Source: SZUA-426 sp041666155
GTDB taxonomy: Bacteria > Spirochaetota > Spirochaetia > Treponematales > Breznakiellaceae
Direction of reading: 5' to 3'
DNA: 46,527 bases
NCBI GenBank assembly: GCA_041666155.1
Contig: JBAYHM010000001.1
Location: 1 to 46,527, forward strand
Shown here: positions 8,711 to 16,786 of the stretch, piece after piece
Layout of the letters: each line of letters begins with the position of its first letter
How positions within the stretch are numbered: the first letter of the stretch is position 1
The notes under the pieces: model-generated
Told to the model about the DNA's origin: nothing
Database searches by the model: none
The model's input: the letters and a program-made list of their open reading frames with translations, nothing else
Program-made: the position numbers and the translations under genes

Positions 8711-9844
8711 GTGAACAGGTTGTTTTCTAAGATTTACGGCTGCGAGGCCGCGTGCACGATCGGTAATTCGATGGGGGACGTCACCGAATTGTTCACGTAT
8801 GAGGAGATCGAGGCACGGTGGGGTTTCGTGGATACCCTGCTGCCGCAGACGAAGTGGGGAAAGGACGGCAGCCTGACCGACCGCGTGTGGAAGCAGCAGT
8901 TCGGGCCGGATATGGTCTACCACGCGCATAACCGTCCGCCGGGCATGACCGAGGACGGCCACGAGCGGCACCGCCTGTGCACCAACGCCATCCTCAAGAA
9001 GAAAGGCAGGATCGACATACTGGATTTGGCGAGGACCTGGGAAGAGGACATCGATCCTTCCAAGTTCGGCTATCTGCTTGGTCCCCAGGATCAGGTCATC
9101 TACTACGCGATTAAATCGGGAATTCCGCCCTGGGAGATCGGCCGCTACGCGTCCTGGCCCGCCCTCATCGGAACCTCAAAGATGATCCTGCCTATAGGCA
9201 TGGTGAACGCCTGCAACCCGGATCGGGCAGCCCAGGATGCCCACGACTTAGGCCGCCTGAAGGACGTGCGCGGCGTCCGCGGCAACTTCGCCATTGAAGT
9301 CTGCGCGGCCATTGCCGCCGCCTGCGCCGAAGCGCTCAAGCCGGACTCGAGCGTGGAAGACGTCGTCGATACGGCGCTGGGACAGCTTTCGTTCCAGCCT
9401 CGGGAGGAGGTGCTCATCGGCGTCAACTGGGCGAAGAACGCGAACGGCTGGAAGGATCTGCGCCCCCTCTATCAAGAAAAATATGCTGGACACTCCATGT
9501 CCAACGCGGTGGAAATTCTTTCCGGAGCCTTGGCCTGTCTGATCGTGGCGGAGGGAAGGCCTAAAGAAACTATCCTGTACGCGGTGAATCTAGGCCGCGA
9601 TACGGACTGCAAGGCCTATGTCGGCGGAGGCTTCGCGGGCGCTCTGCAGGGTATAGAGGCCGTACCCACGGATTGGGTGAAAACCATTGAGGAGGAGGTC
9701 GTGAATGACCCCTACACCGTAGCAACCCGAACCGCGCGTCAGGCAGCAGAAGGCTTGTACGAGGCGGCGGTCAATACCGCGAACAAGATGCGGGATTCCT
9801 GCTCTTTGCTCGACAAACTGATTGCGGATGTATGTGAGGTGTGA
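8711..9844 (+). CDS. ADP-ribosylglycohydrolase family protein
   Basis: 377 residues, GTG start at 8711 with GGGAGGA 8-9 nt upstream, 16 nt after the URO-D gene. The family fold (dinuclear Mg/Mn hydrolase cleaving N- or O-glycosidic bonds of ADP-ribose) is seen in the N-terminal GNSMGDVTE (usually GxAxGDAxG) and the C-terminal metal block NLGRDTDCKAYVGGGFAGAL, which corresponds to the GGDTDTxA motif with two metal-binding Asp residues. In bacteria this family often appears in sugar or nucleoside catabolic clusters, where it may hydrolyse small glycosides rather than protein ADP-ribose. It is the last gene of the importer operon, so an imported N- or O-riboside is a fair guess. A DraG-type role in nitrogenase control is less likely in this setting. 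Confidence 0.88.
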   Translation: MNRLFSKIYGCEAACTIGNSMGDVTELFTYEEIEARWGFVDTLLPQTKWGKDGSLTDRVWKQQFGPDMVYHAHNRPPGMTEDGHERHRLCTNAILKKKGRIDILDLARTWEEDIDPSKFGYLLGPQDQVIYYAIKSGIPPWEIGRYASWPALIGTSKMILPIGMVNACNPDRAAQDAHDLGRLKDVRGVRGNFAIEVCAAIAAACAEALKPDSSVEDVVDTALGQLSFQPREEVLIGVNWAKNANGWKDLRPLYQEKYAGHSMSNAVEILSGALACLIVAEGRPKETILYAVNLGRDTDCKAYVGGGFAGALQGIEAVPTDWVKTIEEEVVNDPYTVATRTARQAAEGLYEAAVNTANKMRDSCSLLDKLIADVCEV

Positions 9845-9870
9845 GCTCTTTTCCCCCTAGATCGTACCGA

Positions 9871-9893
9871 CCCGGAAGTGGTTCGCTTTCGGG
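9871..9893 (+). terminator. Terminator-like hairpin after the importer operon
   Basis: CCCGGAAG (9871-9878) pairs with CTTTCGGG (9886-9893), 8 bp with one G-T, 7-nt loop. Only a short CCTTT lies about 7 nt beyond, so the strength is uncertain. It is 27 nt after the ADP-ribosylglycohydrolase stop. Confidence 0.5.
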
Positions 9894-9990
9894 CCGGATC
9901 CTTTAAAATTCCGTGACTACCGTATCAGGAACGGACGCGAGAGAATGCCGGTCGGGATGCAAGGTTAATAGTCAGGGGAATCCTCAATAG

Positions 9991-10298
9991 TGGAAGGACC
10001 ACAAAATACATCTTGATGTCCCCGAGCTTCGTCATTACATCGCCAAGAAAGGACGAGTCGCAGTCATTGAATACAACAACACCGACGGTTTGATGGGCCG
10101 GAACTCGGAATTTTGGAACGCGATCAATTCAAAGCTCAGACAGTAGTCGAACGCGCGAACTCCCATTTAAAAGACTATTTCATACCAAATGTCCTGTTCT
10201 TGAAAGGCCATCTGAAAGTCAGTTTTGTTCTATTGCTCGGAGTTCTTTGCCTGGCGGCCACGAAAATAGCCATGAGCTTCGTATCTCCAACAGCCTGA
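9991..10298 (+). pseudogene. Degenerate transposase C-terminus (frameshifted insertion-sequence remnant)
   Basis: Two overlapping frames together read as the last part of a DDE transposase. One frame gives LDVPELRHYIAKKGRVAVIE followed by NNTDGLMGRNSEF and stops at 10146. Another takes over with LERDQFKAQTVVERANSHLKD and runs to a hydrophobic tail HLKVSFVLLLGVLCLAA, stopping at 10298. The VVERANSHLKD segment is the region around the last catalytic Glu of the DDE fold. The frameshift and the missing upstream two-thirds show a dead copy. No terminal inverted repeats or target duplications were found, and I cannot name the IS family. The rest of 9845-10547 holds no gene I can support. Confidence 0.7.
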
Positions 10299-10547
10299 TT
10301 TTTGATACTGCCAAGAATGTGATTACAGGACAATTCTGCCCATAATTTATTACAGCTATGCTTTTTATTTGAATTTGATTGAAAAGCTTAATGGGTTGAC
10401 AGAGCATCAGCTGAGTCGGCCCAACTTTATCGTCATGCGCAGATTAGGATCAGACTTTTGAAAGAGGCTCCAGAGAGATAATTTGTGTCGGAGAGAGTTC
10501 TTCACTGAAAGGAGCCTACCACCAAATCAGATTTAGTTCATTTTGAT

Positions 10548-12179
10548 TCATATCTTTTCTTCGAGTATTTCGTTGATGGCTCGATTCACGGACGCGCTTT
10601 CGCCTTTTGCCGTCTGAGCTTTGTCCAATATTTGCGTAGAGTCGGCGTTGTACTCGTTGAGCTCCGTGATGCTTTCGGAAATAACGTCGAAGCTGCGTTG
10701 AAGCGAAGCGAAAGTCTCCGCAAATGCCGCCGAAACCGACCGCTCTTTTTCGGCTCCGTCCTTGATGACACCCGCAAGCTCCGATAAGGATTGCACGCTC
10801 TCAAGCATTCCGCGATTTTCATTCACGAATTCGTCCATCGTTCGGGCGATATTGGAAATGATCTCGTAAGCCCGACCGGTTTCCTCAATCACTTGATACA
10901 ACGATGCGGCGACTTCTTGAATTCGCTCGGTGCTACTTTCAATTTCCCCGTTCATCGTACGAACGATACCCGCGATTTCCTTCGTGCGGACACCCGAGGA
11001 ATCGGCTAAGTCACGAACCGACTCAGCCACTACCGCAAACCCGGAACCGGCCGATCCCGCATGGGCGGCTTCTATCGCCGCGTTCATCGCCAGCAGATTG
11101 GTTTGCGTGGATATCTTAGATAGAGTGCCGACGATCTCAAGCGTCTTTGCCTGGTAATCCGCCAATCCTTTCACTCCGCCGATCGCCCGTTCCAACGTGC
11201 CTCTACCTTCCTCGGCGAGCACGCTCAGACGTTTGGTGGTTTCATCCGCGCGACCAATGTCCGACCGTATCGATTCCACCGCCTTGAGCATGAGCACCTG
11301 AGAATCGGAATGAGAATCGGCAAGCGTTTTTTGCCGAGAGGATGCGTCGGTGATCGAATCCACCGAACCGAGCAGCAGGGCCAGGTTCCGTTGGGCGACA
11401 TCCGATGATTCTCCCAACTTCCGGGACGCGTCAAACAAAGCTTCGTTCTTTTTAACGAAGGCACTCATTACATCCGACACGGCGTCGAAAGAAGCCGAAA
11501 TCGATTCACCCGCGGCATCGGATTCCCTTTTCAAAGCGGCGACTTTTTTCATCATACGGGAAACCGAGTCGAGCGCCTGGGTGCTTTTTGTCCATTCGCC
11601 GACCGCGCGTGAAAGCAGGGTATTCTGTAAGTGTGTCAGATACATCATTATCGCGGAGGAAACCACGTAGATGATTGCGATGATGGCCCGGCGCCCCATG
11701 GCCTGCTCATTCCCGCTGATCGTGGTGATCACGTTGATGGAGATGGTAAAGAAGACGCCGAGAACGGCGGTAAACCGAGCTGAAACCATATTCCCGGCCG
11801 GCATCATGATGACCAGGCCGAGCCCGACAATAGAGGTAAGGACGGTGACATAATCGGCATTATGCGCGAACGCCGGCGGTATCAGAATACCGATCAAAAT
11901 GAGCGCAATAACGGAAAGCAGGATCGAGCTGCCGACGCGATCATACCCCTTGAGCACCAAAACGGCGCTGATTAGGGAAAGCAATCCGATCGCGGAGGTT
12001 CCGATGCCGGCCGTCGGATTATTGATTACGAAGAAACAGACCGGGGTAAGCGCGCTCACCGCGAAAATGATGACACAGATAAAAATCATGCTCACGCGCT
12101 TGCGGCGCAGGGAAAAGAATTCGTCCATATTCATGGCGGCGCTTGTCTTTGCGAAAATAAGCCTCAGTTCCTTCAGCAT
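10548..12179 (-). CDS. Methyl-accepting chemotaxis protein with a six-helix membrane domain
   Basis: 543 residues. After a short cytoplasmic N-terminus, residues about 30-190 contain six hydrophobic helices separated by short loops, so there is no sizeable periplasmic ligand domain and no HAMP. The rest is the coiled-coil signalling domain with the receptor hairpin tip near ISTQTNLLAMNAAIEAAHAG and SGFAVVAESVRDLAD, the site that contacts CheA/CheW. The design implies sensing of membrane state, a membrane-soluble compound or an intracellular signal. AAGGG lies 8 nt before the ATG. It is separated from the upstream minus-strand gene by 73 nt containing an inverted repeat. No CheA or other Che genes are in the window. 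Confidence 0.92.
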   Translation of the reverse strand: MLKELRLIFAKTSAAMNMDEFFSLRRKRVSMIFICVIIFAVSALTPVCFFVINNPTAGIGTSAIGLLSLISAVLVLKGYDRVGSSILLSVIALILIGILIPPAFAHNADYVTVLTSIVGLGLVIMMPAGNMVSARFTAVLGVFFTISINVITTISGNEQAMGRRAIIAIIYVVSSAIMMYLTHLQNTLLSRAVGEWTKSTQALDSVSRMMKKVAALKRESDAAGESISASFDAVSDVMSAFVKKNEALFDASRKLGESSDVAQRNLALLLGSVDSITDASSRQKTLADSHSDSQVLMLKAVESIRSDIGRADETTKRLSVLAEEGRGTLERAIGGVKGLADYQAKTLEIVGTLSKISTQTNLLAMNAAIEAAHAGSAGSGFAVVAESVRDLADSSGVRTKEIAGIVRTMNGEIESSTERIQEVAASLYQVIEETGRAYEIISNIARTMDEFVNENRGMLESVQSLSELAGVIKDGAEKERSVSAAFAETFASLQRSFDVISESITELNEYNADSTQILDKAQTAKGESASVNRAINEILEEKI

Positions 12180-12194
12180 ACGTTTTCCCTTTTT

Positions 12195-12218
12195 GTCGAA
12201 CTTTAGATAAAATTCGAC
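12195..12218. repeat. 24-bp inverted repeat in the chemotaxis-receptor leader
   Basis: GTCGAA-C-TTTA-GA-TAAA-A-TTCGAC (written on the plus strand) is an imperfect dyad with one C/A mismatch per arm. It lies 16 nt upstream of the receptor start, downstream of a TTGACA (minus strand, 12233-12238). It is suited to be a dimeric regulator site; the regulator is unknown. Confidence 0.5.
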
Positions 12219-12252
12219 GATGAATACGTATTTGTCAAACTAAGAACGAAAC

Positions 12253-13287
12253 TTATTGGTACATAATGAGCGACGGTCGCGGATCCAGCGCAAGCACTTC
12301 TTCAGGTCTCATCAAAGGTTCGTCAAATCCCGTTCCGGGCACGCCTGATTTGAAGAACAGTTTAAAAGCCTTTATCGGCATGTTTTTTGCCAGGACGTTG
12401 TAGTAATAGGCCTGGCGTTTCACCGCGGGAAGTCCGAACCCGTCGGCGCAATGAATCAGGCGGACACGCGCAAAATCGGTGAGTACCCGTTCCCGGCCGG
12501 CTATCATTTTCATGTTGAATTGGTGGATCACCAAAAGACGTTCGCCGGGATATCCGTGTTCAACCAGATAGTCCTCCATCATACGTTGCGCCTTGTTGAT
12601 CTCATCGGCGCTTACGGAGCCAATTTCGTCCATAGGTTTGAGGGTGCGCCATTCCGGATCAAGGGCAAGATGCACGTTCGGATACCGGAGGAACGGAAGT
12701 AGCCGTTTGGTCGCCGATTCCACAGAATACTTTCCGATTTGATGATCGATAAATACCAGCATGTCATTTGCCAGCGCGTATTCGATATACTCGTTCAAGC
12801 GGCTGTCCCGCAAGATGCCGATTTCACCTTGCGGCCAGGCCATTCCATAGATGATGTAAAACGCTTTCTTTACACCTCTATCTCCGTTGGATACGTCGTA
12901 CACCGCCGCGTAGTCGCTCAGCATGCGGTCAAGTTCCGGAAGCGGATGCACGCCGAGAACGCCCATCCGCTTGGAAAGAGGCGTTCCATAAAAGGCGACT
13001 ATATCGTTATTGAGAAGTATGGATTGATAATCGGAAACACGTCGCGCCGCCGCGTAATCTTCCAGTTCGGTAGCGACCCAATACGGGCGAGCCCGTTCGG
13101 CTTTGATTTCAGCCTCAATTTGATCGGCGAAATACGCTACCGGGAACGGAGGTTCGGGAATAACCGTCGGCCGGGCGGGAGCTTCGGTGCGCGGAGGCAC
13201 AACGACGCTCTCGGCTGAAAAAGAGACAAATGAAGAAACCGAAAACAACGCGCAGATGACTAGACGGGAAGCGAGTCGGCAAAGCAT
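12253..13287 (-). CDS. Secreted conserved protein of unknown function, TIM-barrel-like
   Basis: 344 residues. The N-terminus is a signal peptide (RLASRLVICALFSVSSFVSF, then SAES), followed by a proline-rich linker (PPRTEAPARPTVIPEPPFPV). The globular part starts with NDIVAFYGTPLSKRMGVLG, then KKAFYIIYGMAWPQGE, NDMLVFIDHQIG, PNVHLALDPEW and ERLLVIHQFNMKM. These regularly spaced beta strands ending in acidic or His residues suggest a TIM barrel like that of glycosidases or related lyases. I recall similar FYG-(x)n-MGVLG proteins of unknown role in other bacteria, but no assigned reaction. It may be a single-gene unit. Confidence is high that it is a secreted protein, low on function. Confidence 0.8.
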   Translation of the reverse strand: MLCRLASRLVICALFSVSSFVSFSAESVVVPPRTEAPARPTVIPEPPFPVAYFADQIEAEIKAERARPYWVATELEDYAAARRVSDYQSILLNNDIVAFYGTPLSKRMGVLGVHPLPELDRMLSDYAAVYDVSNGDRGVKKAFYIIYGMAWPQGEIGILRDSRLNEYIEYALANDMLVFIDHQIGKYSVESATKRLLPFLRYPNVHLALDPEWRTLKPMDEIGSVSADEINKAQRMMEDYLVEHGYPGERLLVIHQFNMKMIAGRERVLTDFARVRLIHCADGFGLPAVKRQAYYYNVLAKNMPIKAFKLFFKSGVPGTGFDEPLMRPEEVLALDPRPSLIMYQ

Positions 13288-13359
13288 GGCGTACTCCGAT
13301 CGTGGTGTCTTTCCACAGTATCGGCAGTACCGATCGATTCATTACCCTCCGATTCCCTC

Positions 13360-14145
13360 TCATGCTTCTTCGAGCGCGCGTTCCACCTCTTCAAGACGTT
13401 TATTAAGCGAATCAATAGTCCGCTCCAGCCGGATTTTCTCTTTTTCCAAGTGGACCCTCGGATCTTCATCCTCTCTTTTGCGCGCAACGGCGACTCGGAC
13501 CTCATCGGGACTCTTGCCGGAGAGCAGCGCGCCCTCCGCGGCAGACCGAGTCTCCTCGTCTCGGATACCGGCGACTATTTTCATGTTGTCGGCGCCCATC
13601 GAAGGATTGACGTTGTACTGGTAGATTTTCATGGCGGTTTTGGCCGAAAGGCGCGGGATGCGCAGAACGCGATCCACGTAATCCTCAAAACGCGCCCCGA
13701 TGCGGCCGCAGATTTCATTCGCCTGCATGAGAAGCTTGCCCAGTTCTTTCACCAGAGTTCCGTTCTCAAACAGGTATTCCTTGCGGATAGTCTCGGTGAG
13801 CGCTTCCAACTCAGGAGAGTCGGCGAACACGTTGTGGTAACAGCCCTTACCCTCCGCTTTCTGCAGGAGTCCGTGGAGTATGGACCAGAATTCCGCCGTA
13901 TGCGCGCGGCCGGTGAGTTTTCCGCCTTTTGCGCAGGAATGCACGTGGTGAGCGTATTCGTGAATGGCGGTGTACATCAGCATGTTGTCGTCGGTGAAAT
14001 TGTGGTTGTGGATGAGAATTTCACGCGTGTCGGGCTTGTAGAGGCCGTTTACTTTTTTGCTTTTTTTCCCCGTAAACACCACGGAGAACTCAAGAGGAAC
14101 ATCCTCGATCGATAAAAGCAGCTCTTTGACGCGATCCTGGTTCAT
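13360..14145 (-). CDS. Putative zinc metallopeptidase-like protein (HExxH) with C-terminal coiled coil
   Basis: 261 residues. IHEYAHHVHS at residues 61-70 provides a textbook HExxH zinc site (H62, E63, H66), and GRAHTAEFW (79-87) offers H82 as a third ligand, an arrangement like SprT/ImmA-type proteins. The last 50 residues (EKEKIRLERTIDSLNKRLEE and on) are a coiled coil. There is no signal peptide, so it is cytoplasmic. The middle contains MKIYQYNVNPSMGADNMKIV of unknown meaning. It sits 11 nt after rsmE in the same direction and may be cotranscribed. The substrate is unknown; catalytic activity is inferred from the motif alone. Confidence 0.78.
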   Translation of the reverse strand: MNQDRVKELLLSIEDVPLEFSVVFTGKKSKKVNGLYKPDTREILIHNHNFTDDNMLMYTAIHEYAHHVHSCAKGGKLTGRAHTAEFWSILHGLLQKAEGKGCYHNVFADSPELEALTETIRKEYLFENGTLVKELGKLLMQANEICGRIGARFEDYVDRVLRIPRLSAKTAMKIYQYNVNPSMGADNMKIVAGIRDEETRSAAEGALLSGKSPDEVRVAVARKREDEDPRVHLEKEKIRLERTIDSLNKRLEEVERALEEA

Positions 14146-14156
14146 GGGGCGGGATT

Positions 14157-14906
14157 TTACCCGAGCGCGCCGATTTTTTCCAGAGCAAGAATGACCGCGG
14201 CCACGCAGGCCGTCTCGGTCCGAAGCGCGCGGCCGCCCATTGAAGCGCGAATGAACAGCGCGGCCTCAAGCGCGTCCCGCTCGCGATCCGACCAGCCGCG
14301 TTCGGAGCCGATGGCCAGTACGAACTCTCCCGCGACGGACGATAGCGGCGGAGCGACGGACAGAGCCGAAAAAGCGATAGCCGGCCGCACATTATCGGGC
14401 GCGACCAGGGCGCGGGGACTGCGACCCCATGGACCGGCGCCCAGCCAGGCGGCCAGCGTCGGGTACACGGACAAAACCGGGAGCCGGGTATCGCGAGCTT
14501 GGACGGCCCCTTCAATCAAGGCCGCGCGCGCGCCGCCGTCTTCAAGGAGCTTGGTGTCCCGGTAGGATTTTTCGCCCAGTTCGGTACCGACCAGGTCCAC
14601 CGCCGCGACGCCCAGGCTGGATAAATCGCGCAAGAGGCGTCTGAGCTGTATCGGCCGGGGGAAGCCGACGGCGACGCGGATCGGATTGAGCGGCGGAGGA
14701 ACTTCGATCGGCTCGAAGGAAAAGCGGATGGAACCGTCGCTTTCAATCGATTCTATCTTGCCCCGACCGAGCGCCGCGCCAAGGATTCCGGCATCGAACA
14801 AATCCCCCGCTTTCTTATGCAGCACCTTCAACAGATGGACCGCGCGATCATCTCGTTTAGGCAGAGGGGAATCTATTTCTTCGCCTTCAAAAAGAAGGAT
14901 GTTCAC
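14157..14906 (-). CDS. rsmE: 16S rRNA (uracil1498-N3)-methyltransferase RsmE
   Basis: 249-residue SPOUT-class methyltransferase that methylates U1498 of 16S rRNA using S-adenosylmethionine. The N-terminal PUA-like part contains RAVHLLKVLHKKAGDLFD-like text (HLLKVLHKKAGD), with the HLxxVLR-type element that contacts RNA. The C-terminal trefoil knot shows FVLAIGSERGWSDRERDAL (usual IGPEGGFSxxE) and GGRALRTETA, the cofactor loop LGxRILRTETA. The family's EGG is SERG here, a small deviation. The ATG overlaps the stop of the upstream XRE regulator by 4 nt (ATGA), so translation is coupled. Confidence 0.92.
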   Translation of the reverse strand: MNILLFEGEEIDSPLPKRDDRAVHLLKVLHKKAGDLFDAGILGAALGRGKIESIESDGSIRFSFEPIEVPPPLNPIRVAVGFPRPIQLRRLLRDLSSLGVAAVDLVGTELGEKSYRDTKLLEDGGARAALIEGAVQARDTRLPVLSVYPTLAAWLGAGPWGRSPRALVAPDNVRPAIAFSALSVAPPLSSVAGEFVLAIGSERGWSDRERDALEAALFIRASMGGRALRTETACVAAVILALEKIGALG

Positions 14907-15106
14907 TCGGCCGCCTCATATGAAAAAACGTCTTCTATCTTTTTATCGAAGAAACGCGCGACTTTAAAGCCCATCTCGAGCGACGGCACGTATTTATTTC
15001 TTTCAAGTGAAATCACCGTCTGCCGCGTCACGCCGAGAGCCTGCGCTAATTCCTCTTGAGTTAAGCGTTTAGCATTCCGCAGTTCGAATACCGTGTTGCG
15101 GATCAT
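14903..15106 (-). CDS. Small XRE/Cro-family transcriptional regulator
   Basis: 67 residues, essentially one helix-turn-helix domain: MIRNTVFELRNAKRLTQEEL, then AQALGVTRQTVISLERNKY, then a hydrophobic C-terminal helix with FFDKKIEDVF. This is the standard stand-alone Cro-like regulator (YozG/YvaO size class). The ATG at 15106 is used rather than further upstream starts because the family always begins here and the preceding gene stops at 15109. It is paired with a small membrane protein, a very common regulator/DUF2178-type pairing, and probably represses their joint promoter through the twin repeats at 15528-15566. Confidence 0.9.
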   Translation of the reverse strand: MIRNTVFELRNAKRLTQEELAQALGVTRQTVISLERNKYVPSLEMGFKVARFFDKKIEDVFSYEAAE

Positions 15107-15108
15107 AT

Positions 15109-15507
15109 TCAGCTTTTCCGGCAACGTATAGCATAGACTACGTAGAAAACCACTAGTTGAACCAACATGAAAACAATCACGGTACGGCTTGCGATGATCC
15201 ATTCTATGGGAATGCGCGGAATGCTGCCGATGATCGATATGAAGAGGATGGAACCAAACAGCATTACCCGGTACGTGAACGCGGCGGCGAAATCATAGTT
15301 GCCTTGCGTGCGTTCGTCGGAAAGGATGAGGTTCGATTTCTTAATCGATGTTTTAAGTATCAAAAAAAGAACAATACCTACCGCCAATCCGATAAGGGCA
15401 TACGCGTAACTGGGGACAAAGGGAAAGAGTTGCCCTGCCACGAGCGACGCGACTAAAAGCAGAGCCATAACGCCATATGAAAACAGGTAAAACTTCTTTC
15501 GTGTCAT
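15109..15507 (-). CDS. Small four-helix membrane protein, DUF2178-like, partner of the XRE regulator
   Basis: 132 residues with four hydrophobic segments in two pairs (GVMALLLVASLVAG and YALIGLAVGIVLFLIL; MLFGSILFISIIGS and VIVFMLVQLVVFYVVYAI). Between the pairs lies the loop KKSNLILSDERTQGNYDFAA, whose DER(T/S) element is typical of DUF2178-like proteins found next to small XRE regulators. The ATG at 15507 is chosen: AAGGAG lies 7 nt upstream, whereas the in-frame ATG at 15522 is part of that ribosome site. Two nt separate it from the regulator. The function is unknown; it may modulate the regulator from the membrane. Confidence 0.82.
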   Translation of the reverse strand: MTRKKFYLFSYGVMALLLVASLVAGQLFPFVPSYAYALIGLAVGIVLFLILKTSIKKSNLILSDERTQGNYDFAAAFTYRVMLFGSILFISIIGSIPRIPIEWIIASRTVIVFMLVQLVVFYVVYAIRCRKS

Positions 15508-15527
15508 ACTGTTCTCCTTCATTAAAA

Positions 15528-15566
15528 TGTAAAATACTTTTTACATAATGTCAAATACTTTTAACA
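15528..15566 (-). promoter_or_regulatory. Promoter with two 18-bp direct-repeat operators for the membrane-protein/XRE pair
   Basis: Two 18-bp copies, TGTAAAATACTTTTTACA (15528-15545) and TGTCAAATACTTTTAACA (15549-15566), differ at two positions, each is itself a near-dyad (TGT...ACA), and they start 21 bp apart, i.e. two helical turns. On the minus strand they contain TTGACA (15549-15554) and, after 17 nt, TACATT as -35 and -10. A regulator bound to both copies would cover the polymerase site; autorepression by the XRE protein is the natural reading. Confidence 0.75.
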
Positions 15567-15576
15567 CATCTCTCGC

Positions 15577-15606
15577 TTGACCGCGTTCGCGTCGGTAGCC
15601 CATACT
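15577..15606 (+). promoter_or_regulatory. Candidate promoter giving a leaderless aminopeptidase mRNA
   Basis: TTGACC (15577-15582), an 18-nt spacer and CATACT (15601-15606) place the transcript start at or within a base or two of the ATG at 15614. No Shine-Dalgarno sequence precedes that ATG, which fits a leaderless message. Confidence 0.4.
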
Positions 15607-15613
15607 TCTCCGC

Positions 15614-16786
15614 ATGAGTACGCGCAAACAACACCCCAAACGTTTTTCCGATTCCCCCTGTCTTTCCTCCGACGCGCGGCTTACCACAAGCGCCCGCATC
15701 GCGATACGGGACTCGCTGGGCGTAAAAGCAGACGAAAAAGTTCTTATCGTCACCAACCCCGATGCGGAAGTCGCCGCGATTTCGCGCGCCCTATACGACG
15801 CGGCGGTGGAGTTGGGCGCGCGGCCGGTACTCATGTTCCAAGCGGTGAAGACGCAGATGGACTTCGCCGAAGACGCGGTGATTGCCGCCTTCGGCGCGAA
15901 ACCGGACGTATTCGTCTCCATGAGCGCGGAAAAACTCGGCAAGGACCGCGCGGGCATCGCGAAGCCCTACGAGCTTGGGGAGAGAAAGTGGGACCACGCG
16001 TTCCATCTGCAACTCTACGGAGAAAAAACCTGCCGGGCGTTCTGGTCGCCGGGGGTGACGCTCGACTCCTTCGTCCGCACCGTCCCCATCGATTACGCGC
16101 TGCTGAAAAACCGGTGCGCCGCTATCAAGGAAATATTGGATCAAGCCGTATCCGTCAGCGTCACCGCTCCCGGCGGCACCGATATCGTCATCGGATTACT
16201 GGGAAGAACCGCGAAAAGCGACGACGGTGATTTTTCACGGGCCGGAACGGGCGGCAACCTGCCGGCGGGGGAAACCTTCGTGAGCCCCGCCAACGGGACG
16301 GCGAACGGCAGGATAGTATTCGATGGGTCGATGAGTCTTCACGACGGCGACGTCCTGATCGAGTCTCCCATCGTCTGCACCGTGGTCGACGGCTTTATCG
16401 CGGAAATAGCTGGAGACGCCGAAGCGTCGGCGCTCTTGGAGACAGTATCGCTGGCGGAGCGAAACGCGGTGGAATACGAAGCTACGGGCAAACTCCCCAC
16501 CGGCGCGGGAGCGATTTACGCAAAGAACGCGCGCAATATCGGAGAGCTGGGGATCGGACTAAACCCCGCGGCGACCGTCTCGGGCAACATGCTGGAAGAC
16601 GAGAAAGCGTTCCGGACCTGCCACTTCGCGGTAGGGCATAATTACGACGAGGACGCACCCGCGCTCATCCACCTGGACGGGTTGGTCAAACGGCCGACCA
16701 TCATCGCGCGCATGGAAAACGGTACGGAAATCGTCATCGAGCGCGAGGGAGAACTCGCGCCGGAAATTGAGCTGCCCGTCCGTTAA
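15614..16786 (+). CDS. Aminopeptidase, M29 (AmpS/PepS)-like
   Basis: 390 residues, cytoplasmic. It matches the thermophilic-aminopeptidase (M29) fold: an N-terminal Rossmann-like part (DEKVLIVTNPDAEVAAISRA) and a C-terminal metal-binding part with GGNLPAGETFVSPANGTANG (an E of the dinuclear site), GNAVEYEATGKLP-like text, IGELGIGLNP, EDEKAFRTCHFAVGHN with the final H and N/D ligands. M29 enzymes cleave N-terminal residues from peptides with Co/Zn; a related non-peptidase branch are ring-cleaving dioxygenases, so the substrate is not certain. No ribosome site is visible before the ATG. Its stop overlaps the convergent hybrid kinase by 4 nt. Confidence 0.8.
   Translation: MSTRKQHPKRFSDSPCLSSDARLTTSARIAIRDSLGVKADEKVLIVTNPDAEVAAISRALYDAAVELGARPVLMFQAVKTQMDFAEDAVIAAFGAKPDVFVSMSAEKLGKDRAGIAKPYELGERKWDHAFHLQLYGEKTCRAFWSPGVTLDSFVRTVPIDYALLKNRCAAIKEILDQAVSVSVTAPGGTDIVIGLLGRTAKSDDGDFSRAGTGGNLPAGETFVSPANGTANGRIVFDGSMSLHDGDVLIESPIVCTVVDGFIAEIAGDAEASALLETVSLAERNAVEYEATGKLPTGAGAIYAKNARNIGELGIGLNPAATVSGNMLEDEKAFRTCHFAVGHNYDEDAPALIHLDGLVKRPTIIARMENGTEIVIEREGELAPEIELPVR

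Noticed and set aside
10113..10298. Short plus-strand frame as an intact gene
   Set aside because: It is only the tail of a transposase whose preceding part lies in another frame.
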